A stretch of DNA of 64,000 nucleotides. Origin: Alkalibacter rhizosphaerae (lineage in GTDB: Bacteria; Bacillota; Clostridia; Eubacteriales; Alkalibacteraceae). The translations under genes and the position numbers were made by a program. The notes under the pieces were generated by a model that was not told where the DNA came from, made no database searches, and saw nothing but the letters and a program-made list of their open reading frames with translations. This document shows positions 1 to 8,681 of this stretch, piece by piece (position 1 is the first letter of the stretch; each line of letters begins with the position of its first letter). The stretch is from contig NZ_CP071444.1 of assembly GCF_017352215.1 (NCBI RefSeq), forward strand, positions 744,001-808,000, given 5' to 3'.

Positions 1-28
1 TAGAGATCATTTTTTTGGACGAAGAATA

Positions 29-64
29 GAAAAAACCCATACCGGCGATCAAAGCCGGCATGGG
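29..64 (-). terminator. Rho-independent terminator of the flavoprotein operon
   Basis: Read on the minus strand, an 11-bp stem (cccatgccggc pairing with gccggtatggg, one G-T pair) closes a short loop and is followed by tttttt. It lies just past the stop of the 79-1536 gene. Confidence 0.8.
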
Positions 65-78
65 CATAGGGGGCTAAA

Positions 79-1536
79 TTATTCTGCTAAAGATGCAGCG
101 TTGGAACCTGCAACACGTCCAAAAGTCAGACACATCTGAATGGATGTACCACTTGCTGGATATACTTTGTTGTAGAAGTTTCCATTTGCCACTTCACCTG
201 CCGCATACAGACCTTTGATCGGTTCTCCTGCAGCATCCAAAACTTCAGCATCCAGATTTGTTTCGATTCCTGTCATGGTTCCCAAAATGGCGGGAATCAC
301 TTTTACAGCGTAAAAATCTCCCTTGGCAATGGCCGGATGACCGGTCACATTTTTACCAAATTGGGTGTCTTCGCCGTTGGCGATCATTTCATTATAATTG
401 TCTACAGTTGCTTGAAATTGTTCTGCATCGATTCCTGCAGCTACCGCTAATTCTTCCAACGTGGCGGCTTTAAATGCCGAACCTTTTTCCACTGCTTTAT
501 CCAATGCTTCCATGTATGTATTTCCATCAAATATCAAATATCCGACTTGTTCCGGTTGCTTGATCAGTTCCTCGTAAAAAATCGGGTAGTCGATGCTTTC
601 ATTCACAAATCGATTTCCATCCTTGTTCACATAAAGGTAAGGCATCCACATCAACATGCACACATCGGTGGTATATGCCACTTCCCCTTCAACCGCTCTA
701 AAACCGATGACACCGCCGTTGGATAAAACATTTGCTCCCATCTCTTTGGCCATGAGCAAACCGTCTCCTTCATTTCCTTGACCTGCAAAACTCAAATGTC
801 CATCCGCTTGCGGCGCATATTCCTTGACCAATTCAACGCTTCGATCAAATCCTCCTGTTGCGATGACTACTGCTTTAGATTCAACGATTAGTTCGTTTCC
901 GTCCTTGTCTACCGCTTTCACACCGGAGACCGCTCCATTTTCATCCTTTAACAGTTCTGTCGCCTCTGTTTGCAGTAATATTTCTACATTCTTGGATTTT
1001 GCGTATTCTTCCATAGGTCTGATAATGCCACCACCATGTTCCGGCGATGTCACTGCTCTGGCAACGGGGCTGATCCCTGTAGGAGCAGGCGCACCGAATT
1101 CAACACCCATATCCACCAACCAGTCGATGGTTTCACCGGATCGCTCCGCTACAAATTGAAGGTAGGCCGGATCGTTTTTACCATCAGCTCTCTCCGTCCA
1201 ATAGCTGACCAGATCGTCTACACTATCTTCCACGCCGGCTGCTTCATGAAGCTTGGATCCTGTTCCATACACGATCCCTCCGGACAAAATGGTGCTCCCA
1301 CCGGTAACCGGCAATTTTTCCAGCAAGGCAACACTTGCTCCACCTTCTGCTGCCTCAATGGCGGCAGCCAGTCCTGCTGCACCTGCTCCCAAAACGACCA
1401 CGTCATATTGTTTCGTCGTGATATTTCCATTATCTTCTCCATCATTGCCGGCATTGTCGGCACATCCGAAAAGTAATCCAGTAATCATGAATATGGCAAT
1501 AAGTAAGGCTACGCTTTTCATTCTTCTCATGTTCAT
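79..1536 (-). CDS. Secreted FAD-dependent reductase lipoprotein, fumarate/urocanate reductase family
   Basis: 485 residues. The N-terminus has a lipoprotein signal (hydrophobic stretch then lipobox LLFGC, Cys about 25), so the mature protein should be anchored outside the membrane. A Rossmann FAD site (VVLGAGAAGLAAAIEAAEGG) starts near residue 47, and the C-terminal FAD motif GLYAAGEVANG is present, as in FAD_binding_2 flavoproteins (fumarate, urocanate and related reductases). The substrate is not readable from sequence. It is translated from an AGGAGG site 6 nt before ATG and sits 21 nt downstream of the FMN-binding lipoprotein gene, so the two probably form one extracellular electron-accepting unit in which FMN passes electrons to FAD. 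A terminator follows. Confidence 0.85.
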   Translation of the reverse strand: MNMRRMKSVALLIAIFMITGLLFGCADNAGNDGEDNGNITTKQYDVVVLGAGAAGLAAAIEAAEGGASVALLEKLPVTGGSTILSGGIVYGTGSKLHEAAGVEDSVDDLVSYWTERADGKNDPAYLQFVAERSGETIDWLVDMGVEFGAPAPTGISPVARAVTSPEHGGGIIRPMEEYAKSKNVEILLQTEATELLKDENGAVSGVKAVDKDGNELIVESKAVVIATGGFDRSVELVKEYAPQADGHLSFAGQGNEGDGLLMAKEMGANVLSNGGVIGFRAVEGEVAYTTDVCMLMWMPYLYVNKDGNRFVNESIDYPIFYEELIKQPEQVGYLIFDGNTYMEALDKAVEKGSAFKAATLEELAVAAGIDAEQFQATVDNYNEMIANGEDTQFGKNVTGHPAIAKGDFYAVKVIPAILGTMTGIETNLDAEVLDAAGEPIKGLYAAGEVANGNFYNKVYPASGTSIQMCLTFGRVAGSNAASLAE

Positions 1537-1557
1537 TGGGATCCTCCTGTTTTATAA

Positions 1558-1899
1558 TTATTCCGCTTTGCTCAATGCATCGGATACTGCTTGCATGATG
1601 CCGTCGGATGTATACGTCACTCCTGCAACCACATCCACTTCTGCGCTTTGGTTTTCAACGATGATTTCGGGGATCTGTTCCAGTGCAGGTTCTGAAACGC
1701 CTGGTGATTCACGGTGTTCCACCACTTCCACAGCAGCTATTTTCCCATCTTCTATTGAAACGGAAACGGTGATATCGTCCTGAAGCCCTTCCCCGACCCC
1801 TGTATAGGTACCGTCCTGCCATTTGGGTCCGCCGGCACATCCGAATGCAAAAGCAACCATCAACGTCAATAAAGCAAATAAAAGCAACTTCTTCTTCAT
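1558..1899 (-). CDS. FMN-binding domain lipoprotein
   Basis: 113 residues with a lipoprotein signal (FAFGC, Cys 21) and one FMN_bind domain. The motif AGVTYTSDGI near residues 92-101 corresponds to the threonine attachment site where ApbE-type transferases link FMN covalently; the usual SGAT is AGVT here. In many reductases this domain is fused to the FAD domain, but here it is a separate gene directly upstream of the FAD lipoprotein. It probably carries electrons from the membrane to that reductase. The start has a GGAGG site. Promoter control by the divergent TetR gene is inferred. Confidence 0.85.
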   Translation of the reverse strand: MKKKLLLFALLTLMVAFAFGCAGGPKWQDGTYTGVGEGLQDDITVSVSIEDGKIAAVEVVEHRESPGVSEPALEQIPEIIVENQSAEVDVVAGVTYTSDGIMQAVSDALSKAE

Positions 1900-2055
1900 C
1901 TTTAACCTCCATTTTCATTCGTTATTTAACAAACGATATGCTGGAAAAAAAATGATATGTCATCATAAGGAAAACGGACTTCTCGCATTTTAGATCCCGG
2001 ACATCCATAAAATGCACTTCATCTCCATATTTCATGATCCAACCATTCTTTTATC

Positions 2056-2085
2056 CATATTATACATGCATGCATGTATAATATG
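2056..2085. promoter_or_regulatory. 30-bp perfect palindrome, probable TetR operator
   Basis: The 30 bases are a perfect inverted repeat centred on tgcatgcatgca. They lie in the 331-bp divergent region between the FMN lipoprotein gene (1899) and the TetR gene (2231). Size and placement suit a TetR-family operator controlling both directions; binding is inferred. Nothing else obvious is in this gap. Confidence 0.6.
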
Positions 2086-2230
2086 TTTTTATTATAGCCT
2101 TAGACGAACCACTATGCAACAAGTTTTTATTATTTTTTTCACAATCTGTGCCGCATTTGTTTTGCAATTCATAATTCATATGTCCTTTCGCACAAATTAT
2201 GGTAAAATATTCATGACAGGAGGGAATCCA

Positions 2231-2833
2231 ATGACGGCTACGAATTTAGACAAGGAAACAGCAGATCGACTGATTGACAAAGCCATTGAAATATTTTCAA
2301 CAAAAGGTTACTCCGCAACGAAACTGACGGATATTACCGACAGCCTTTCCATATCCAGAGGACCAATATATTATCACTTTAAAGACAAGTTGGGGCTTTA
2401 TGCTGCAGCATTCGACCGATTTGAAGAAGGGCTTCGCACCATTCACAATCGGGTGTTTTCGACCAATAAAATTTTGATGGACCAAATGGAAGACATGATT
2501 TTTGATTTTGTCAAACACATATCTGTTTTTGGAGACAATTTTTTCTTTATGGTGGATGACATCAAAGATCTTGAGGAGATCAGCAAGCGTTATCACACCA
2601 TGAATCTTGAGCTCTACGAAGATAAGATCCGGCTGGTGGAAGAAGCCCAAAAACAAGGGCAATTAAAACCCACTATGACTCCTAAGAAGATCGTAGATTA
2701 TGTGTATCTGGTTTATTTTGCGATCCTGGAAGGGATCAACAGCAATATACTGGAGTCTTACTCCGATGAAGAAATCAAAGAGTGGATCCGCATCCAGTTT
2801 TACGGACTTAATGTGCGAATCATGGAACAATGA
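2231..2833 (+). CDS. TetR family transcriptional regulator
   Basis: 200 residues from the ATG preceded by aggaggg; the open frame extends upstream but lacks a ribosome site. The N-terminal helix-turn-helix (KLTDITDSLSISRGPIYYHF, about residues 28-47) is typical of TetR, followed by an all-helical ligand domain of normal length. It is divergent from the secreted flavin reductase pair with a large palindrome between, so it most likely represses that operon and itself. The ligand is unknown. A hairpin at 2836-2860 follows the stop but has no T-run on this strand. Confidence 0.85.
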   Translation: MTATNLDKETADRLIDKAIEIFSTKGYSATKLTDITDSLSISRGPIYYHFKDKLGLYAAAFDRFEEGLRTIHNRVFSTNKILMDQMEDMIFDFVKHISVFGDNFFFMVDDIKDLEEISKRYHTMNLELYEDKIRLVEEAQKQGQLKPTMTPKKIVDYVYLVYFAILEGINSNILESYSDEEIKEWIRIQFYGLNVRIMEQ

Positions 2834-2958
2834 AAAGAGAGTGACATGGCATCACTCTCTGAAAGCTTTGGAAATTGGCATCCATCCTGGATGTCTTTTT
2901 TCACGTTACACCAACAAAACTTTGTTTGAAACATCAAGTTTGTTTTCAAATTCTTGTC

Positions 2959-2987
2959 TTGATTTTATTACCTAGCAGGCGTACAAT
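2959..2987 (+). promoter_or_regulatory. Probable sigma-A promoter of the SulP gene
   Basis: A -35 box ttgatt (2959-2964) and -10 box tacaat (2982-2987) are separated by exactly 17 bp, about 50 bp before the SulP start. A 12-bp palindrome attgtatacaat (2997-3008) follows the -10 box and could be an operator. Confidence 0.5.
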
Positions 2988-3039
2988 ATCTATGCAATTG
3001 TATACAATATACTATATACGGAAAGAAGGAATGTTTCGG

Positions 3040-4704
3040 ATGGACCAGCCTCTTCGTCCAAAGCTGTGGACCACTTTAAAAGGATACACGAAAGAACAAT
3101 TCTCCAAGGATGTGACCGCCGGCATCTTGGTCGCCATCATCGCTTTGCCCTTGTCCATCGCCCTAGCCATTTCATCCGGTGTCACACCGGAAAAAGGCCT
3201 TCATACGGCGATCATCGCCGGTTTCCTCATATCTTTTTTGGGTGGCAGCCGGGTGCAGATCGGAGGGCCTACCGGCGCCTTCATGGTCATCGTCTATGGG
3301 ATCGTCGCCACCCATGGCGTGGATGGGTTGATCCTTGCCACCATCATGGCCGGACTGCTCATGATCCTCATGGGGTGGTTGAAACTGGGGTCTGTCATCA
3401 AATTCATCCCCTACCCCATTATCACAGGATTCACCAGCGGTATCGCCGTGACCATCTTCTCTTCTCAGATCAAAGATTTTTTCGGATTGCAAATGGAATC
3501 TGTCCCTGTTGAATTTATCGAAAAGTGGCATGCCTATGGAAATGCCGTCTCCACTATGGATCCGCGAACCATGGCCATCGGCGTGATCGCTCTGGTCATC
3601 ATTATTGCATGGCCCAAAGTCAACCAAAAGATCCCCGGCGCCTTTGTGGCCTTGGTCATCACCAGCGGTTTGGTTTCCCTGCTGTCCTTGGATGTAGCCA
3701 CCATCGGTTCCACTTTTGGCACCCTCACCTCCGCCTTGCCGACTCCCCGCTTGCCCCACGTGACCTTCCAGGAGATCCGTTCTCTCCTGGGTCCGGCTGT
3801 CACCATCGCTTTGCTGGGATCCGTAGAATCTCTGTTGTCCGCTGTTGTTGCAGACGGCATGATCGGCGGAAAACACCGTTCCAACATGGAACTCGTTGCC
3901 CAGGGTGTTGCCAACATCGCCAGCGGTTTGTTCGGCGGCATTCCTGCTACAGGCGCCATCGCCAGAACAGTCGCCAACATCAAAAATGGAGGCCGTACCC
4001 CGGTGGCCGGCATGATCCATGCCCTGGTCCTTCTCCTTATCTTGTTGATCTTCATGCCCTTGGCCAAATCCATCCCATTGGCCACTTTGTCCGCCATCTT
4101 GATCATGGTAGCTTACAACATGAGCGAATGGCGAGAATTCGTCGGTTTGTTCCGCGCTCCCAAAAGTGACATCTCCGTATTATTGGTGACTTTTTTCATC
4201 ACGGTCCTCTTTGATTTGGTCATTGCCATCGAAGTAGGCATGGTCCTGGCTTCTTTCTTGTTTATGAAAAGAATGGCCGACGTCTCCCACGTGCAGATGA
4301 TCGACCTGGACGCTTCGGAGGAAGACCCTTCCCAGGACCGATCCGCCTTGCCCGACATCAACAACCAGGAACAGCAAAAAAAGGGCATCCAAATCTACGC
4401 GATCAACGGTCCTTTCTTCTTTGGCGCCACCGATCTGTTTTTGGAAGCCATCAACCAGTTGGGATATAAAACCAAAATCTTGATCATTGACATGAAAAGT
4501 GTCCCTGCCATGGACGGGACGGCCTTGCATGCTTTTGAACAAATGATCCATACTTGCGGAAAGCGGGAGATCCGGGTCAAGATCGCAGGCATCCAAAAGC
4601 AGCCCATGCAAGTCCTCCAAAAGTCCGGACTGTATGCCGAACTTGGCGCGGAAGAAGGATTTTTCGATTCAGTGAAGGAAGCGGTCGTGACGAAAGGAGA
4701 GTGA
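3040..4704 (+). CDS. SulP family anion permease with STAS domain
   Basis: About 554 residues from the ATG at 3040, which has aagaagga 9 nt upstream; an in-frame ATG at 3031 abuts that site and is less likely. Multiple membrane segments form the SulP transport domain, including the conserved start DVTAGILVAIIALPLSIALAI and the QIGGPTGAF region. A cytoplasmic STAS domain occupies about the last 110 residues. SulP proteins carry sulfate, bicarbonate or dicarboxylates; the substrate here is not determinable. It stands alone between a TetR gene and the convergent URO-D gene. Confidence 0.9.
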   Translation: MDQPLRPKLWTTLKGYTKEQFSKDVTAGILVAIIALPLSIALAISSGVTPEKGLHTAIIAGFLISFLGGSRVQIGGPTGAFMVIVYGIVATHGVDGLILATIMAGLLMILMGWLKLGSVIKFIPYPIITGFTSGIAVTIFSSQIKDFFGLQMESVPVEFIEKWHAYGNAVSTMDPRTMAIGVIALVIIIAWPKVNQKIPGAFVALVITSGLVSLLSLDVATIGSTFGTLTSALPTPRLPHVTFQEIRSLLGPAVTIALLGSVESLLSAVVADGMIGGKHRSNMELVAQGVANIASGLFGGIPATGAIARTVANIKNGGRTPVAGMIHALVLLLILLIFMPLAKSIPLATLSAILIMVAYNMSEWREFVGLFRAPKSDISVLLVTFFITVLFDLVIAIEVGMVLASFLFMKRMADVSHVQMIDLDASEEDPSQDRSALPDINNQEQQKKGIQIYAINGPFFFGATDLFLEAINQLGYKTKILIIDMKSVPAMDGTALHAFEQMIHTCGKREIRVKIAGIQKQPMQVLQKSGLYAELGAEEGFFDSVKEAVVTKGE

Positions 4705-4726
4705 CCTAGGCCCCTCTCCTTTTGTT
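4693..4726 (+). terminator. Terminator of the SulP gene
   Basis: aaaggagag (4693-4701) pairs with ctctccttt (4714-4722), followed by tgttctt. The stem overlaps the stop codon region and separates the SulP gene from the convergent URO-D gene. Confidence 0.65.
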
Positions 4727-4728
4727 CT

Positions 4729-6114
4729 TCATATTAGCAGATTCATGTAGGAAACAAAAATATCCTTGCTGATTTTTTCAAATCTTGCTTTTGCGTGATC
4801 CGGTGTATGCGGATACAGCCGCTTGTGTTCCTCCCAGTCAAAGAGATATTTGGATCTCACCTCCGGGATGACATCCAGGTCTCGTACGAACCCTTCCGCA
4901 TTCAATGGTGTTCCAAAAGACTGACCAGGATTATCGTATACCATGTAGTCTCGCAGAAATTCATTCAACGCCGCCCACGTCTCTACGTTGGCATCCTTTC
5001 CGCCGATGGGTTGCTTGTCAAAGGAGAACAAATAGCCTCCTCCCGGCATCATAATATCCAAAAACTCCTTGGCTCGATCCACTATTTTTTCCGGTGTATC
5101 CAAATATAGGGATTGGACCGGGAACAAACCACTTAAAATAAATTTCTCGCCCAGTTTGTCTTTGATGGTCCTGGGATCCCCGTATTCGAAAATCAATTTT
5201 GTTCCTGCAGGGAATGCATCGTGGATGATGTCCAGATAGCGGCTCCAATCGTCTTCGCAAATGATGCTGGGACGTACTCCTACTGCAGCATATTGTTCCA
5301 GCTGCTTTTGGAAAGTGGGCAAATAGACTTCCACAAAGTCTTTTTCCCGCATGAAGGTAGGCATATGCAGTGGAAGAATGACCGCTCCTTCCGGATGGAC
5401 CACATCCGGCATACCCCAGGCAAAAACTAAAGGCAGAACAACTTCACACGCTTCCTTGATCAAGGATCGATTTCTTCGCAGATCCACACTGATCCCACTG
5501 AAACTTCGCAATTGATCTGCAACAAAGTCAAAGGGGGCTTCCGCGATCCCCATGGATCCCATTGGGCCACCGGGATAGTATCCAAATTTTTGGATCAATT
5601 CCATGTAGATCGGGATAAAGCCCATGGTATCATTGTTCAGTGCCGTCTTTCCCATTTCCAAGGCTGTGGACCTCTTGATGGGATCTTCCAGGGACAACAT
5701 GGGGTGCTGCCTTGGAACAACGGTCTCCAACAAAAAGTCAAAACCCTTTTCGATGAGTTGAGGATACTCTTCCGCCATCATGCCTACGACTTCCGGGTGC
5801 TGCACCTGGCCGGTTTGACCCATGACGAAATTTTTAGAATGAAGCAATTCGTAGATGGACGGCGTCCTGGTTCCGACGATATTTGGTGGTGCTATCGGGC
5901 AGGAATCGGAATAAATTTTCCCACACAGTTCCTCTGCTGGTTTAGCCAGCATGGCATAATCGTACTGATAGGACACTGGGTCCATCCCTGCATGATCTGC
6001 CAGCATGGCATTTGGAAAACTGGCTTCCACCGGCATTCTTTTTGGCAACTTGTTGCTGTAAAAATCGCTGTAGATCTGTCCTCTTTCCTGCATTTTTTCC
6101 ATGACGTCCGACAT
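4729..6114 (-). CDS. URO-D family protein (methyltransferase-like) 1
   Basis: 461 residues related to uroporphyrinogen decarboxylase/MtaA-type TIM-barrel proteins, longer than the usual 340-380. These relatives usually move methyl groups with corrinoid proteins. The zinc-binding His-X-Cys motif of MtaA/CmuA is not visible; the corresponding region reads IICEDDWSRYLDI, so chemistry or metal binding may differ. It resembles the third URO-D protein of this window (57041-58201), including a shared PGGGY(L/V)F segment near the C-terminus. Start: ATG after ggaggg. A divergent TetR gene with two matching operators points to substrate-induced expression. No corrinoid protein gene is adjacent. Confidence 0.75.
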   Translation of the reverse strand: MSDVMEKMQERGQIYSDFYSNKLPKRMPVEASFPNAMLADHAGMDPVSYQYDYAMLAKPAEELCGKIYSDSCPIAPPNIVGTRTPSIYELLHSKNFVMGQTGQVQHPEVVGMMAEEYPQLIEKGFDFLLETVVPRQHPMLSLEDPIKRSTALEMGKTALNNDTMGFIPIYMELIQKFGYYPGGPMGSMGIAEAPFDFVADQLRSFSGISVDLRRNRSLIKEACEVVLPLVFAWGMPDVVHPEGAVILPLHMPTFMREKDFVEVYLPTFQKQLEQYAAVGVRPSIICEDDWSRYLDIIHDAFPAGTKLIFEYGDPRTIKDKLGEKFILSGLFPVQSLYLDTPEKIVDRAKEFLDIMMPGGGYLFSFDKQPIGGKDANVETWAALNEFLRDYMVYDNPGQSFGTPLNAEGFVRDLDVIPEVRSKYLFDWEEHKRLYPHTPDHAKARFEKISKDIFVSYMNLLI

Positions 6115-6145
6115 CTTGATCCCTCCATTTATCTTTGGTTAATTT

Positions 6146-6161
6146 ATTACTTGTAAGTAAT
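6146..6161. promoter_or_regulatory. TetR operator copy 1 (tacttgtaagta)
   Basis: The inverted repeat attactt-gt-aagtaat contains tacttgtaagta, nearly identical to the second site at 6240-6251. It lies 32 bp upstream of the URO-D start codon. Confidence 0.55.
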
Positions 6162-6239
6162 TATAGCTTTAAAAACTGGTCCAGTCAAGATATTTTAACG
6201 AAAGAAGATTTTTCAATTTCCTTAAAGCTTTCCAACGTT

Positions 6240-6251
6240 TACTTGCAAGTA
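6240..6251. promoter_or_regulatory. TetR operator copy 2 (tacttgcaagta)
   Basis: This perfect 12-bp palindrome differs from copy 1 by one central base. It lies 51 bp upstream of the TetR start. One site near each divergent gene suggests repression of both by the 6302-7015 product. Confidence 0.55.
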
Positions 6252-6301
6252 TATTTTTGTTATACTCAATATTACAACAAGGTTGGAAAGAAGGTCCTCT
6301 G

Positions 6302-7015
6302 ATGCAGGCAAAGCAAAAAATTTACGAAGTTGCCAAAATCCTTTATATTCGCGAGGGATACTACAAAGTTTCCAATAAACGACTGGCGGAAGAATCCGGC
6401 GTCAATCAAGGACTGATCACATACTACTTCAAGAACAAGTCCAATATCGCCGCCATCATATTGCGGGAGATCTATCAAATACAGATCTCTTATTTGAAAA
6501 ACCATGTCGATGTCCATAAGGATCCTTTCCTGTTCAACATATCCGCCGATAATTTGATGAGTCGATTGATTTACTGTTCAAAGGACATGACCCGTTTTAT
6601 ATCAGAAATGATCAAGGAACGGATCATCCTGGACAATGTGTACGAAGGCGGGCAAAAAAACGACCTGATGATCATGATCAAAGCACTGGTACCGGATAGC
6701 AAGGAAAATTTGAACAAACACTTCCGAAAGTTTGTTGCCATGACCTTTCCAGTTGCCATGGAATTCCAATTGGAGATCTGGAACGGTCTGGACATGAGCT
6801 ATGAAGAATATTTTGAGACCATGGTGGGTCTTTTTGTGTATGGGCTGGATCTGCCCCTTCAAAGGAAGGAATGGAAAAAAACAGCCGAAAGATCCAACGA
6901 GATCGTCCTGGAGATCATGGAGACCCATCCCCATTTGAAAGATCCGGAGACTTATCTATTCAACAGGGACCTGTTCCAGCCTTCCCTGGTGGAACAACTA
7001 TTGGATCTGACTTGA
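6302..7015 (+). CDS. TetR family transcriptional regulator
   Basis: 237 residues from the ATG at 6302, which has gaaagaagg 8 nt upstream. The N-terminal HTH (NKRLAEESGVNQGLITYYFK, about residues 22-41) is clear; the C-terminal ligand domain is not assignable to a subfamily. It is divergent from the first URO-D gene, and two TACTTGYAAGTA palindromes occupy the shared promoter, so it is the probable repressor of that gene and itself. The stop is followed at once by a bidirectional terminator. Confidence 0.85.
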   Translation: MQAKQKIYEVAKILYIREGYYKVSNKRLAEESGVNQGLITYYFKNKSNIAAIILREIYQIQISYLKNHVDVHKDPFLFNISADNLMSRLIYCSKDMTRFISEMIKERIILDNVYEGGQKNDLMIMIKALVPDSKENLNKHFRKFVAMTFPVAMEFQLEIWNGLDMSYEEYFETMVGLFVYGLDLPLQRKEWKKTAERSNEIVLEIMETHPHLKDPETYLFNRDLFQPSLVEQLLDLT

Positions 7016-7058
7016 AAAAGCAGGATCAGGAGACGGATCGTCCTCTGGTCCTGCTTTT
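7016..7058. terminator. Bidirectional terminator between TetR and DUF4037 genes
   Basis: aaaagcagga (7016-7025) pairs with tcctgctttt (7049-7058) around an imperfect inner stem. A-runs and T-runs flank it, so it can serve both convergent genes; it abuts both stop codons. Confidence 0.65.
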
Positions 7059-8000
7059 CTATTTGGACAAAAACAAGGGCATGTTTCGAAGTTCCTCATC
7101 CTGGATCCTTGTGTTGATGACAGGGCCCTGATCAAACAGGAAATCCGAGTTTTGATCCGTCAAGCCTTGGGTCTTCAGTTCCAGAACCACTTTCCAGCTG
7201 AGTTCTTCGATCTTTTGAACATTCGCCCACATTCCCTCTTCATCTCTCATGTTCACCGCCAGGTCCTTCAAGGTCTCATGCGCTTCTTTACCCAGGACCG
7301 GAAGGGTTTCCAGGGAATGGTGCATCCACTTGTAATAGGGCATGAATCGTCGATTCAGCCCGTGGATCATTCCAGCTGTTGCTTCCATAAAGAGTCCCAC
7401 GACGTAATGGGCTGTCACCAGGTCCTTTCGCTTCAGGCATCTGGAATAATTGTACTGTCCTGCCTGCCCCATGATCATGGCCCATCCGGCTATTTTCTTG
7501 ATGCGGGCATCCTGGGGATAATAGTCGAAAAAATGATCCCGGACAGGGGTGATGATCCTTTTGCGGTCTTGAAAGACGGCTCCATTGACCATGGTGGCCA
7601 AGGCATATTCGGAAATTCCCCACCATTCCTGCAAGGTGCTGGGCAAATCATCTACACCCAACAGATGATGAACAAAGGTAGATACGTGGAATGCACCGAT
7701 CCTCCGTTCTCCCTTTTCTGCCGGCTTTCGTACCGGATATCCTAGAAACACATCCGGAAGACTTCGATAAAATTTGTTCACCCCATCGACGGCCTCCCTG
7801 GGCGCGTGATCCGGCAACCAAATGCACAGACCTGCACCCCAGTGATGATCTCTGGAGATCTCATCGTCGAATCCAAAGCACTCCGACCCTTCTCCAACGA
7901 GTCCATAAGCGGAAGCCGTACCAAACTCCTGCCGCAGTTTTTCTTCCATGTCTCTCCAGTAAGTCTCATAAAACGACCTGGACAGGGCCAGCCCTTTCAT
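7059..8000 (-). CDS. DUF4037 domain protein, nucleotidyltransferase-like
   Basis: 313 residues. The segment GEGSECFGFDDEISRDHHWG near residues 37-56 is the signature of DUF4037; its GS...D-D pattern resembles the metal site of pol-beta-type nucleotidyltransferases. The rest is helical without recognised motifs. The start overlaps the stop of the DUF4125 gene by 4 nt (ATGA), and these two domains are commonly neighbours or fused, so the products probably work together. The function is unknown. Confidence 0.75.
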   Translation of the reverse strand: MKGLALSRSFYETYWRDMEEKLRQEFGTASAYGLVGEGSECFGFDDEISRDHHWGAGLCIWLPDHAPREAVDGVNKFYRSLPDVFLGYPVRKPAEKGERRIGAFHVSTFVHHLLGVDDLPSTLQEWWGISEYALATMVNGAVFQDRKRIITPVRDHFFDYYPQDARIKKIAGWAMIMGQAGQYNYSRCLKRKDLVTAHYVVGLFMEATAGMIHGLNRRFMPYYKWMHHSLETLPVLGKEAHETLKDLAVNMRDEEGMWANVQKIEELSWKVVLELKTQGLTDQNSDFLFDQGPVINTRIQDEELRNMPLFLSK

Positions 8001-8635
8001 GGCCGGCCCTCCTTTTTTCGTTGGATGCAGTAGTCTTCCGCCTGCTGGAGATCGGAAAAGCCGTAGCCCTTCATCATTTCATAAACTTCCAGTTCCGCCC
8101 GGTTGATCCCAAGGTTTCTCATGGTTTCGATGTCGTTGCAGTAAATTTCCAGGGTATTTTGAGAATAGGTCGCCAGTTCGCTTTCCATGTAGGTTTCAAT
8201 GGATGTCACGCCCGGACGCTCTTCCTCCCTGGTCGATGGACGCCCCATGGCGGCCAGACACGGATATCGGGCTGCAAATTCCGACTGGAAATTTCTTTCC
8301 GTAGCCATGATTCGACGGATCCATCTTCTTTTTTCATCAGACAGCTCGGGTAGGATGGATCGGATCTCTTCAAATTCCCCAGGGCTGGTATACTTCATCA
8401 TCCAGGCGTATTTCTCTGTCATCAGGTTGATCCCTGCCGTTCGGGCCTCTTCCAGATCTTTATGATAGCTGGCAAGCATCTCTGCAGATCTGGTCAATGC
8501 CTGGGACCTGCGCATCACCTGAAACGTTTTCGGATCCTCTTGGCAGGAAGCTTTTCCTCCCTGGTTGTTGACTCCCTGGAACATGTCCCATTCCATGGAA
8601 ATGATCTCTTCGATCAACCTTTCTTTTGTTGCCAT
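7997..8635 (-). CDS. DUF4125 domain protein
   Basis: 212 residues from the ATG at 8635, which has ggaggg 7 nt away; the ATG at 8641 is too close to that site. The opening (IEEIISMEWDMFQGVNNQGG) and the arrangement with DUF4037 match DUF4125. The protein is charged and mainly helical with no membrane segment. It is translationally coupled to the DUF4037 gene. The pair may be a nucleotidyl-transfer enzyme and its partner, but nothing in the sequence gives the substrate. Confidence 0.75.
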   Translation of the reverse strand: MATKERLIEEIISMEWDMFQGVNNQGGKASCQEDPKTFQVMRRSQALTRSAEMLASYHKDLEEARTAGINLMTEKYAWMMKYTSPGEFEEIRSILPELSDEKRRWIRRIMATERNFQSEFAARYPCLAAMGRPSTREEERPGVTSIETYMESELATYSQNTLEIYCNDIETMRNLGINRAELEVYEMMKGYGFSDLQQAEDYCIQRKKEGRP

Positions 8636-8681
8636 GTGCATCCCTCCATCGTTTGCTGATTTCTTCCATTATAACAAAAGA

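Noticed and set aside
2012-2230. N-terminal 73-residue extension of the TetR protein
   Set aside because: It would run through the 30-bp palindrome and has no ribosome site; the ATG at 2231 follows aggaggg directly.
2836-2860. Hairpin after the first TetR gene as a terminator
   Set aside because: The 9-bp stem is real, but it is followed by gaaag on the plus strand; only the minus strand has a T-run and no minus-strand gene ends there.
3172-4020. 282-codon minus-strand frame opposite the SulP gene
   Set aside because: Gly/Asp/His-rich shadow of the hydrophobic transporter coding strand.
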